Shown piece by piece: positions 1 through 6,347 of a stretch of DNA of 34,991 bases. Each line of letters opens with the position of its first letter. Position 1 is the stretch's first letter. The DNA comes from Chloroflexota bacterium. Lineage in GTDB: Bacteria > Chloroflexota > Dehalococcoidia > SM23-28-2 > RBG-16-64-32. The DNA lies in contig JADFQV010000017.1 in the NCBI GenBank assembly GCA_022561635.1, positions 1 to 34,991 on the forward strand, in the 5' to 3' direction. Position numbers and translations under genes: made by a program. The notes below the pieces were generated by a model. That model was not told the origin of the DNA. It ran no database searches and worked only from the letters and a program-made list of their open reading frames with translations.

Positions 1-459
1 GCCTTACCCCCCCGGCCCCCTCTCCCGTGCGCGGGCGAGGGGGGAGACGACCGGGGCCGGTTCCGTATTTGGCGTTTGATTGTTTGGCGGCGTTTGTATT
101 GTCGTCTGATTGTTTGGCGGAATAACTTCGTTTTTCGGCTGGTTTCGTGTTGGCGGCGCGGCGTTCTGTTTGATTGATGCTGCTCAGCCCTGGGCCAGCA
201 TTCAAGGACGGGGACACGCCGACGGCGGCGGGGTAGGCTGAAGCCGATTGGCGGCAGCGAGAGGTCACGCGGGGGCTGCAGAAGGTCCGCGGGTAGCAGG
301 GGTGCAGCCAGACGGGATGAGTGGCATGGGACGCCTCCAGTTGGAGGGTAACGGAAACCGGCCGCAGGTCTGAGGGGTCAGTGGCGGTGGTCCGGGAGGT
401 AGGGTAAGCCTCGACTGCATCCGTCGACATCCTCACCGAGCGGGTGTAGCCTGAGCGCG
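1..459. other. Intergenic stretch, no gene recognised
   Basis: No open frame here looks like a protein. What can be seen is a GC-rich imperfect hairpin at 16-43 (arms CCCCCTC/GAGGGGG and CCCG/CGGG around TGCG, one mismatch), a short direct repeat at 77-90 and 107-120, and a small inverted repeat ATGCTG (177-182) with CAGCAT (196-201). The T- and G-rich composition of 60-170 differs from the surrounding coding DNA. The hairpin has no T-tract, so it is not a clear intrinsic terminator. The promoter of the following gene could not be identified. Confidence 0.5.
77..120. repeat. Two-copy 14-bp direct repeat
   Basis: TGATTGTTTGGCGG occurs exactly at 77-90 and 107-120, a period of 30 bases. A degraded partial copy (GTTTGATTGATG) lies near 168-179. 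Two copies are too few for a CRISPR or an iteron cluster, so this is a minor local duplication. Confidence 0.6.
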
Positions 460-738
460 ATGACTCAGAGCGCCAGCGCCGATGAACGAGTGACCGAAGC
501 ACGGGCTGCCTTCGCGAGACATGACTGGCAAGCAGCGGTTGACGGTCTTACGCAGGCGGACGTTGAAACAGGCCTGTCTGCGCCGGACCTGGTCGATCTC
601 GCTGAGTCAAACTGGTGGATTGGCCGCGTCGATGAGACTCTTGGCGTCTACGAGCGAGCCTACTCTGCGGCGCTGGACGGCGGTGACGCAACGCTAGCGG
701 CACACGCCAGCCATATGGCTGGCGTGGTCCTATCCTGA
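460..738 (+). CDS. N-terminal fragment of TPR/class III cyclase (frameshifted)
   Basis: This 92-codon frame reads as the start of a TPR-type regulator. Helical repeats (residues 8-35 and 46-75, with NWWIGRVDETLGVYERAY typical of a TPR) lead toward what should be a continuing repeat domain, but the frame stops at 738. Reading the +1-shifted frame from about 716 gives WLAWSYPEKSS, then GWLAKARRLL, and runs without a stop into the 806-2419 frame. The two frames therefore look like one gene split by a single-base insertion or two-base deletion near 712-720. That point lies inside a 24-bp perfect palindrome. No good ribosome-binding site precedes the ATG. It may be a true pseudogene, a sequencing error at a hairpin, or a programmed shift; the first two are more likely. 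Confidence 0.6.
   Translation: MTQSASADERVTEARAAFARHDWQAAVDGLTQADVETGLSAPDLVDLAESNWWIGRVDETLGVYERAYSAALDGGDATLAAHASHMAGVVLS
703..726. repeat. 24-bp perfect palindrome at the frameshift point
   Basis: CACGCCAGCCAT (703-714) is followed directly by its exact reverse complement ATGGCTGGCGTG (715-726), with no spacer. It sits in the coding region where the cyclase gene changes frame. Long perfect palindromes are prone to replication slippage and to sequencing error. Confidence 0.85.
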
Positions 739-805
739 GAAGAGCTCCGTCTCCTATGGCTGGCTGGCGAAGGCGCGACGGCTGCTCAAGGACAAAGCGC
801 TGTGT

Positions 806-2419
806 GTGGAGCATGGCATGATCTCGCAAGCCGACACGAATCTCGCGGTCGGGAAGGGTGACCTCGAACTCGCCCTGGAGCATGCGGGGCGCACCTACGA
901 CATTGGCGAAACCGTGGGCAGTGCCGACCTTCTAGCCTTCGGTCTTTTCGACCAGGGCAACGTTCTGATCGCGATGGGCAAGGTCGACGAAGGATTTCCG
1001 CTGTTGGATGAGGCGATGGTTGCCGCTGTGAGCGGAGATCTCCACCCCCGGGTCATGGGCTATATCTATTGCTCCATGATCACGACCTGCACGCGCCTGG
1101 CTGACTACAAGCGCGCTAGCGAGTGGACGGATGCTGCCGACCGCTGGTGCGGCCGAAATTCGATAACTGTCTTTCCGGGTCTGTGCCGCGTCTATCGAGC
1201 CGCGATCATGCGCCTTCGCGGCGTCTGGGATCAAGCCGAGAAGGAAGCCCGGCTCGCGCAGGAGACAGTCGGAAAGGTCAGCACCTCCGCGTTAGGCGAA
1301 GCCTTCTACGAGATCGGCGAAATTCGTTCGCGGGTGGGAGATACTAAGGCCGCGGAGGAAGCTTTTCATCAGGCGCATCAGCTCGGTCGCGACCCTAACC
1401 CCGGATTGGCCCATCTGTGCCTTCGGCAAGGGGACGTTCAAGGTGCACGCAGCATGATCGACCGCGCGGCCGCCAACGCAGGCTGGGATCAGCTTACGCT
1501 CGGTCGCCTCCTTCCCACGCAGATCGAGATACGCATCGCTGCGGGTGATCCCACTGGCGCGCAGGAAGCTTCGCAGGCGCTTGAGAAGATCGCGGAGACC
1601 TATGGCACCACCGCACTCAAGGCGGAGGCCGCCAGCGGTTCAGGTCTCGTCGCTATCGCCCAAGGCGACCTGGAATCCGCCATCTCCTTGTTGCGGTCCG
1701 GCATCCGTCTATGGCAGGAGGTCGACGCCCCATTCGAAGGTGCTTTGGCGAGGCTCGATTTGGGTCGCGCCTACGTGGCCATCGGTGACCGAGCAACGGC
1801 TGCCCTCGAACTGGACGCCGCACGCGCCACCTTCGAGCAACTAGGCGCCCGCCCGGATCTGCTCCGAGCCGAACGCCTTATTGAAGATTCGGTTCCGGGC
1901 GATGCAGTGGTCGAGACCACGCGCCAGGAACGAACATTCATGTTCACCGACATCTGCCGCTCTACTGACCTCATGGAGGCGATGGGCGACGAAGCCTGGG
2001 AAGTTCTCCTGCAGTGGCACGATAGGAGGCTCCGTTCACTATTCGCGCAGCACTCCGGGGAGGAGATTAAGCACAGCGGCGACGGCTTCTTCATCGCCTT
2101 TCCCGCTCCCTCCGACGCAGCCGAATGCGCCGTAGCCGTCCAGCGAGCTTTGGACGAGCATCGCCGCACGGCCGGTTTCGCACCGCAGGTTAGGATCGGC
2201 TTCCATCAGGGTAAGGCCAGGCGCCGCGGCAGCGACTATTTCGGCAGAGGTGTCAACATCGCCGCCCGCATCGGCGCCGAGGGCGAAGCCGGCCAGATCT
2301 TGGCCAGCAGCGAAACTCTCAGCGCGTGTGGCAACGGCTACCACACCTCTGAGCCTCGCACTGTCCGCCTCAAGGGCATCTCGGAACCTGTCGAAATCGT
2401 CTCAGTAGACTGGCACTAG
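806..2419 (+). CDS. TPR protein with C-terminal class III adenylate/guanylate cyclase domain
   Basis: The first ~350 residues are helical TPR-like repeats (for example GEAFYEIGEIRSRVGDTKAA). Residues ~375-537 form a class III nucleotide cyclase homology domain. Both metal-binding aspartates are visible: D382 in FMFTDICRS and D426 in HSGDGFFIAF. K422 (EIKHSGDG) and D477 (DYFGRG) fit the adenine-specifying pair, and VNIAAR supplies the transition-state Asn and Arg. The domain therefore looks catalytically competent and ATP-directed by family rules. The usual arrangement has a longer N-terminal sensor, here cut off: the GTG at 806 is only the first start in this frame, and the true N-terminus lies in the other frame at 460-738. 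A decayed copy of this gene's 3' end occurs at 3701-3742. Confidence 0.85.
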   Translation: MEHGMISQADTNLAVGKGDLELALEHAGRTYDIGETVGSADLLAFGLFDQGNVLIAMGKVDEGFPLLDEAMVAAVSGDLHPRVMGYIYCSMITTCTRLADYKRASEWTDAADRWCGRNSITVFPGLCRVYRAAIMRLRGVWDQAEKEARLAQETVGKVSTSALGEAFYEIGEIRSRVGDTKAAEEAFHQAHQLGRDPNPGLAHLCLRQGDVQGARSMIDRAAANAGWDQLTLGRLLPTQIEIRIAAGDPTGAQEASQALEKIAETYGTTALKAEAASGSGLVAIAQGDLESAISLLRSGIRLWQEVDAPFEGALARLDLGRAYVAIGDRATAALELDAARATFEQLGARPDLLRAERLIEDSVPGDAVVETTRQERTFMFTDICRSTDLMEAMGDEAWEVLLQWHDRRLRSLFAQHSGEEIKHSGDGFFIAFPAPSDAAECAVAVQRALDEHRRTAGFAPQVRIGFHQGKARRRGSDYFGRGVNIAARIGAEGEAGQILASSETLSACGNGYHTSEPRTVRLKGISEPVEIVSVDWH

Positions 2420-2595
2420 CGGACGCCTTGCTGGCGGAGCGTTCAATAAGCAGAGTGCGGGTCAGGACCGACGTTCGGTCGTCCCGCAGGACGGCTTCGC
2501 CGAAGGCGCGCTCACGGAGGCGTTCGACTCGGCCTTACCCTTGCGCTTTAGGCGGGGGAACGCCGGCTAGCGAACACACGTTGTCCCGGGCCGTG
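2420..2595. other. Spacer downstream of the cyclase gene
   Basis: No convincing gene is seen. A 129-codon open frame from 2428 on the plus strand is Arg/Ser-rich with no recognisable domain and runs antisense over the small gene at 2596-2694. A short inverted repeat GACCGA/TCGGTC lies near 2467-2481. Confidence 0.4.
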
Positions 2596-2694
2596 TTACC
2601 GCTGGGCCGGACGCGCCTTCGCCGCTTTCGCCGCCTTGGCCTTCATCGCAGTCTTCTGCTTCTTGTCCTTGTTCTTCTGACTCTTGTCACCCAT
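2596..2694 (-). CDS. 32-residue lysine/alanine-rich small protein
   Basis: On the minus strand an ATG at 2694 opens a 32-residue frame beginning MGDKSQKNKDKKQK, continuing with Ala/Lys repeats (AKAAKAAKA) and ending RPAQR before TAA. A good ribosome-binding site, GAAAGGA (reverse complement of 2702-2708), stands 7 bases upstream, which argues that the frame is translated. The peptide has no acidic balance and no membrane segment. Short lysine-rich hypothetical proteins of this style (MxDKSxKDKxKxQK) are known in many bacteria, but I know of no function. Nucleic-acid or ribosome association is a guess from charge alone. It is too short for usual gene finders. Confidence 0.6.
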   Translation of the reverse strand: MGDKSQKNKDKKQKTAMKAKAAKAAKARPAQR

Positions 2695-2888
2695 CACGCA
2701 GTCCTTTCGCAAGGCCCTATCCGGGGTGCCGCTATCGGTCGTGGCCGCGTGGTGTGCGGCTTCGAGCGGATCGTGAGGCGCTGCACTCAGTATATCTCCG
2801 ATCCATCGATCCCGTGAGGATCGGCCGGGAAAGACAACTTCCGCGATCTATGCCACTAACCGGTGTTAGTGTCATGTGCGCTGTCTCC
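2695..2888. other. Spacer with two inverted repeats
   Basis: This spacer lies upstream of the small Lys-rich gene and downstream of the secreted-protein gene. It contains a perfect 7-bp inverted repeat CCGATCC (2798-2804) with GGATCGG (2818-2824), and a tighter palindrome at 2854-2871 described separately. No open frame is supported. Confidence 0.4.
2854..2871. repeat. Perfect palindrome CACTAAC-CGGT-GTTAGTG
   Basis: Seven-base arms (2854-2860 and 2865-2871) flank CGGT. The site lies 17 bases beyond the stop of the minus-strand secreted-protein gene. No T-tract follows on either strand, so a Rho-independent terminator is doubtful. It could be an RNA 3'-end stabilising hairpin or a repressor operator. 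Confidence 0.6.
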
Positions 2889-3365
2889 TTATTCGAAATT
2901 AATTATCGGCGCAGGCTCGCAGGCCAGTAGGAAATCATCGAATGTCGGAGTGGCAATTCCAGCCCGGAGTACCACGAAATCCAGCCTGTAAATCCCCGCC
3001 TCAGGGAGGCCGAGGTCAAAGCCTCTGATATCAAACTTAATTTTGCCGTTCTTGTCACTGGTTGTTGGGAAGATATCGAATTCAAAGAAGCCGTCGCCAC
3101 CAAATTCAGTCCCACTACCAACGACTACGTGGACTTCGAGGGCCGTATTAGTTGGCAGGCCTTTTGCTACTAGGTGGAGGCTCAACTCGCCGTCATCTAC
3201 CTTAGAAACGGCACGGCCGCTGGCACCCATTTCTGTCGCAAACCTGTCGTTCATATCCATCGAGCTGTTGTTTCGTCCGCCGGCCTGCACGACTGCGGTA
3301 CCCAATAGCAGGGCTATCAGTACCGCGAAGCAAAGCGTTATCCCTCGATGCTTAAGACTGAGCAT
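2889..3365 (-). CDS. Secreted protein of unknown function, lower-GC gene
   Basis: The 158-residue product starts MLSLKHRG followed by a hydrophobic stretch (about residues 9-25) and a signal-peptidase-like VVQA site before GGRNN, so it is probably exported. The ATG at 3365 is preferred over an upstream in-frame codon at 3494 because AGGAGG (complement of 3374-3379) sits 8 bases before it and the signal peptide then begins at the N-terminus. The mature part looks beta-rich (alternating ELSLHLVAKG, ALEVHVVVG, FEFDIFPTT, IKFDIRGFDLG, YRLDFVVL) and has one Cys near the C-terminus. I do not recognise the family. Base composition is visibly more AT-rich than the neighbours, which may mean recent acquisition. 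A near-consensus promoter lies upstream. Confidence 0.75.
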   Translation of the reverse strand: MLSLKHRGITLCFAVLIALLLGTAVVQAGGRNNSSMDMNDRFATEMGASGRAVSKVDDGELSLHLVAKGLPTNTALEVHVVVGSGTEFGGDGFFEFDIFPTTSDKNGKIKFDIRGFDLGLPEAGIYRLDFVVLRAGIATPTFDDFLLACEPAPIINFE

Positions 3366-3402
3366 TGGTATATCCTCCTTCTCGGTCAGTTTCGCGGGCA
3401 CA

Positions 3403-3431
3403 ATTGTGATGCCGCTGTCGATTATTGTCAA
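3403..3431 (-). promoter_or_regulatory. Sigma-70-type promoter for the secreted-protein gene
   Basis: On the minus strand a perfect -35 TTGACA (complement of 3426-3431) is followed after 17 bases by CACAAT (complement of 3403-3408, 4 of 6 match to TATAAT). It stands about 40 bases upstream of the ATG at 3365. The -10 lies within the 10-bp palindrome CACAATTGTG (3399-3408), a possible regulator site. Confidence 0.55.
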
Positions 3432-3494
3432 GCAAAGCCATAAAGACCGGCGCTCGCTCCTAGTAGGGGGTATCGAAATGCGGCCTCGGGCCAA

Positions 3495-3700
3495 CTGACC
3501 CGCTACCTAGGTCTGCGCTCGTTGGTTGCCGACGGCGAGGCTGGACCAGCGGGCGAGGGCGCTGAGATTGCGCCGGGACGCTTGCTGAAATCAGAGAGAG
3601 AAGGTTGCTATTGCGGCGGCGCCGGCGTCGCTGTCGCGCAGTGGGCCGATGGGCCGGGGCATTGTGGAACCGCTGACACCGACCGCTCTGACGCTCCTCC
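3495..3700. other. Non-coding stretch before the gene fossils
   Basis: No coding frame is recognisable on either strand. The sequence leads into two gene-tail fossils at 3701-3829, so it may be decayed coding DNA, but I could not align it with any other part of the window. Confidence 0.4.
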
Positions 3701-3742
3701 TCGCAACCTGTCGAAGTCGTCTCCGTCGACTGGCACCAGTAG
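3701..3742 (+). pseudogene. Fossil 3' end of a class III cyclase gene
   Basis: These 42 bases translate to SQPVEVVSVDWHQ and a stop, matching the end of the live cyclase at 2381-2419 (EPVEIVSVDWH). At the DNA level 3701-3739 matches 2381-2419 at 34 of 39 positions, and weaker similarity continues a few bases past the stop (GCGCCTT against ACGCCTT). In-frame sequence just upstream meets a TGA at 3689-3691 and no longer resembles a cyclase. It is a leftover of a second, deleted cyclase paralogue. Confidence 0.75.
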
Positions 3743-3829
3743 GCGCCTTCGGACACGATCGAGGGCGGCACCAGCGAGATCCAGCGCAACATCGTCGCCA
3801 CCCGCGGCCTCGGTCTTCCCCGCGAGTAA
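3743..3829 (+). pseudogene. Fossil 3' end of an acyl-CoA dehydrogenase gene
   Basis: Directly after the cyclase fossil and in the same frame, the sequence reads APSDTIEGGTSEIQRN and on through IVATRGLGLPRE to TAA at 3827-3829. This is the hallmark C-terminus of acyl-CoA dehydrogenases. Over the last 24 residues it agrees at 19 with the live gene ending at 6233. The fossil keeps the family-typical QRN where the live gene has NRG, so it comes from a paralogue rather than from a recent copy. Nothing upstream of 3743 continues the dehydrogenase. Confidence 0.8.
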
Positions 3830-3851
3830 GCGGCAGCCGCTTCGGTGTGAG

Positions 3852-4895
3852 CTAGTCGGGAAGCTGCAGGTAGTAAGAGTTGCCGGCGGACTGCCACTCT
3901 TCGAGCATCTTGGCGAAGACCGGCCCCATCGGGTCGATGCCGCGCATGGGCATCGAGCCGCGGCGAATCATGAAGTCGTCGGGCGCCAGTTCGCCGCCAC
4001 GCAGGAAGTGCCGCTCAGCTGCCTCGTTGCGACCTTGCTCGTAAAGCCAGAACGCCAGTCCGAACTCTGCGCGGGCCTCCTGGTGCTTCCCGGTCGGCAG
4101 CGAGCGCAGGGAGCGAACCTCGTCAGGAGTCATCGCCTGGGCCTCGCCGCGGACCCAGGCTCGGAGGGCGTTCATGTGTTTCGCCGAGTCGACGCCGGTG
4201 ATCGCTTTGAAAGTGTCCCGGCCGAAGGCGACATCGTTGGGGCGCGCAATACGCCCGTCTTCGTCGATCCAGACGATGGTGGGCACGTTGACCATGTTGT
4301 AGAGATCGGCCACGAGATGCTGGGTGTCGATGAGGCTGGGATGCGTAGGCTTGGCCGCTTCAATCCAGGGCCGCGCGTCGTCGGCAGTCTTGTCCATAGC
4401 CACGCTGATAACCACGAAGTTGGAGTCCGCAAGCTCCTCGTACAGCGCCTGCCACACGGGCAGATCGTAGCGGCAGCCTCACCATGAGGCGTAGGCGACG
4501 AGCAGGATCTTCTGCCCTCTGTAGTCGGACAGCGAGTGAAGCTTGCCCTCAACGTCGGGCAGCGTGAAGTCCGGCGCTTGCAGCGTTGCGAGTGCTTCGC
4601 CGCGGTCCCCGGCCGACGTCCCCAGGTAGGCAGCTCGCTCCTCCGCATCCAGGGCCAGCGGGCGGTCTATCAGACGAGCGAACTGCAGAAGATCGACGCC
4701 CGCGTCGGTGACGACCGAGCTGGCTTCGGGTACTGGAACACAGGCAGCCTCGCGGCAAAATCCCTCGGATTTTAGCTCCCAGCCCAGAGCGCGCTTGATG
4801 TCTGCGTGGTCCAGCCGGATCTGATCGTCCCGGACCGTGGCGGGCACCGAGGCGGCGCTCCCGTCATCGATTATCGTGAAGTTTTCTTCTCGCAT
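3852..4895 (-). CDS. Thioredoxin-fold redoxin with in-frame UGA at the catalytic Cys (candidate selenoprotein)
   Basis: Read through one TGA (4481-4479), this is a single 347-residue protein. Residues 1-105 form an N-terminal domain with Cys47 and Cys52; APDFTLPDVEGKLHSLSDYRG begins a TlpA/AhpC-type thioredoxin fold near 106. The active site reads YASW-[TGA139]-GCRYDLPVW, where redoxins have Trp-Cys. Cys141 is kept and the cis-Pro is P205 (VNVPTIVW). A TPR-like C-terminal tail (about 255-345) follows. Homology runs unbroken on both sides and TGA replaces exactly the expected Cys codon, so selenocysteine is the simplest reading. A SECIS-like hairpin follows (see 4449-4481). The alternatives are a nonsense mutation or two separate gene pieces. 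Membrane anchoring is not evident. Conventional callers would report 4479-4895 and 3852-4457 separately. Confidence 0.72.
4449..4481 (-). promoter_or_regulatory. UGA codon with candidate bacterial SECIS hairpin
   Basis: On the minus strand the TGA (4481-4479) is followed, 15 bases later, by CTGCC-CGTGT-GGCAG (4463-4449): five perfect pairs, extendable by a U-G pair, with a 5-base loop. The loop's second base is G, 22 bases after the UGA. Published bacterial SECIS rules ask for a small apical loop with G among its first two bases at roughly this distance. In GC-rich DNA such a hairpin can arise by chance, so it is supporting evidence only. Confidence 0.5.
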
Positions 4896-5033
4896 CAGCT
4901 CTCACCGCGCCTTTCAGATGCCCCATTCTACAGGCGCACCTCATGTGCGACCAGCGCAGCAGCTCTGACGGCCCGAGGCGCACTGGCGGAACCTTGACGT
5001 GCGCGTTAGAATGGCGCGCGGAGGACACGAATC

Positions 5034-6233
5034 ATGGACTTTCGAGACAACCCCGAAGAAGCGGCCTTTCGCAAGGACGTGCAAACGTTCATTAGCGCCG
5101 AGTACAAGAAGGACGACGACGGCGGCACAGTGAGCGCCGCCCAGGCCGCCTCGGCCGGCGGACCGGACGCGTTGAAGCGCTACAACGACTGGATCAAGAA
5201 GCTGGCGAAGAAGGGTTGGGTGGCTCCGGCCTGGCCTACGGAGTACGGCGGCGCCGGCCTCAGCGTCATGCAGCAGTTCGTGTTCAACGAGGAGCTGGCT
5301 TTGGCGCGCGCGCCGCGGCCCGGCGGCATCGGCATCACGATGGCCGGCCCGACGATCATCGTCTACGGCACGGACGAGCAGAAGAAGCAGCACCTTTCCG
5401 GGATGCTCCAGGGCGAGGTCTGGTGCCAGGGCTTCTCGGAGCCCGGTTCCGGGTCGGACCTGGCGTCGCTGCAGACGAAGGCCGAGAAGGACGGCGACGA
5501 CTACATCGTCAACGGCCAGAAGATCTGGATCACGGGCGCGCAGTACGCCGAGCGAATGATCCTCCTGGCGCGCACCGATCCCGAGGCCCCGAAGCACAAG
5601 GGCATCTCATACTTCCTGCTCGACATGAAGACGCCCGGCGTTACGGTGAAGCCGCTGGTCAACATGGCCGGCACGTCCGGCTTCAACGAGGTGTTCTTTG
5701 ATAACGTGCGCGTCCCCCGCAAGGACCTCCTGGGCGAGGAGAACCGCGGCTGGTACGTGGGCACGACGACGCTGGACTTCGAGCGCTCGTCGATCGGCAC
5801 CTCGATCGCCCAGGGCCAGTCAGTCGAGAACCTGGTGCTGTGGGTGCAGGAGCACCGCCGCGGCACGCTGCCAGAGACGGCGAAGATGGTGCTGGCCGAG
5901 CGCTCGATCGAGGCGGAGACGGCGCGCCTGATGTCGTACCGCGTGATATCGCTCCAGAACCGCGGCCAGGTCCCGAACCACGAGGCTTCCGCGGTCAAGA
6001 TTTACGCCGGTGAGCTGAACCAGCGCATCGCCAACACGGCGATGAACATCATGGGGCTGCCGGGACTGCTCACTCGCGGCGAAAAAGGATCGGCCAACGA
6101 CCGCCACGCGCCGAACAAAGGCCGCTTCGGGCGCGTCTACCTCCAGTCCGTCGCCTCGACGATCGCCGGCGGCACGAGTGAGATCAACCGGGGCATCATC
6201 GCCACCCGTGGGCTCGGACTCCCGCGCGGCTAG
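5034..6233 (+). CDS. Acyl-CoA dehydrogenase
   Basis: The product is a 399-residue FAD-dependent acyl-CoA dehydrogenase, which introduces a 2,3-double bond into acyl-CoA thioesters and passes electrons to ETF. The N-terminal helical domain (residues 1-125) is followed by the beta-domain signature FSEPGSGSDLASL (about 134-146) and KIWITGAQYAERM, then the C-terminal helical domain ending in GGTSEINRGIIATRGLG. Length fits the family. GGAGGA at 5020-5025, 8 bases before the ATG, fixes the start. It lies 114 bases upstream of the Ccr-type reductase, and a shared role in short-chain or branched acyl-CoA conversion is plausible; at 399 residues it is shorter than typical methylsuccinyl-CoA dehydrogenases (~550). 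The substrate cannot be told from sequence. A decayed paralogue tail lies at 3743-3829. Confidence 0.92.
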   Translation: MDFRDNPEEAAFRKDVQTFISAEYKKDDDGGTVSAAQAASAGGPDALKRYNDWIKKLAKKGWVAPAWPTEYGGAGLSVMQQFVFNEELALARAPRPGGIGITMAGPTIIVYGTDEQKKQHLSGMLQGEVWCQGFSEPGSGSDLASLQTKAEKDGDDYIVNGQKIWITGAQYAERMILLARTDPEAPKHKGISYFLLDMKTPGVTVKPLVNMAGTSGFNEVFFDNVRVPRKDLLGEENRGWYVGTTTLDFERSSIGTSIAQGQSVENLVLWVQEHRRGTLPETAKMVLAERSIEAETARLMSYRVISLQNRGQVPNHEASAVKIYAGELNQRIANTAMNIMGLPGLLTRGEKGSANDRHAPNKGRFGRVYLQSVASTIAGGTSEINRGIIATRGLGLPRG

Positions 6234-6347
6234 GCGTTAGACCACCCCGGAGCCGGAGCGTCGCATCGCCCACCGTACGCGAGCCTGATACCGTAGTCTG
6301 CGCCCAGGCAGGCCCAGCGCCTGCACCATTACTCGAGGAGGAGCCCA

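Noticed and set aside
77-120. Possible CRISPR-like repeats
   Set aside because: Only two 14-bp copies, no further units, and no cas genes in the window.
2428-2817. 129-codon plus-strand frame
   Set aside because: Arg/Ser-rich without domain or ribosome-binding site, and antisense to the better supported small Lys-rich gene.
3522-4487. 321-codon plus-strand frame
   Set aside because: Runs antisense over the redoxin gene and through both fossils; no recognisable protein.
3852-4895. Two independent genes separated by a stop
   Set aside because: The second piece would begin in the middle of a thioredoxin domain just after its active site, with no ribosome-binding site; a single read-through gene fits better.
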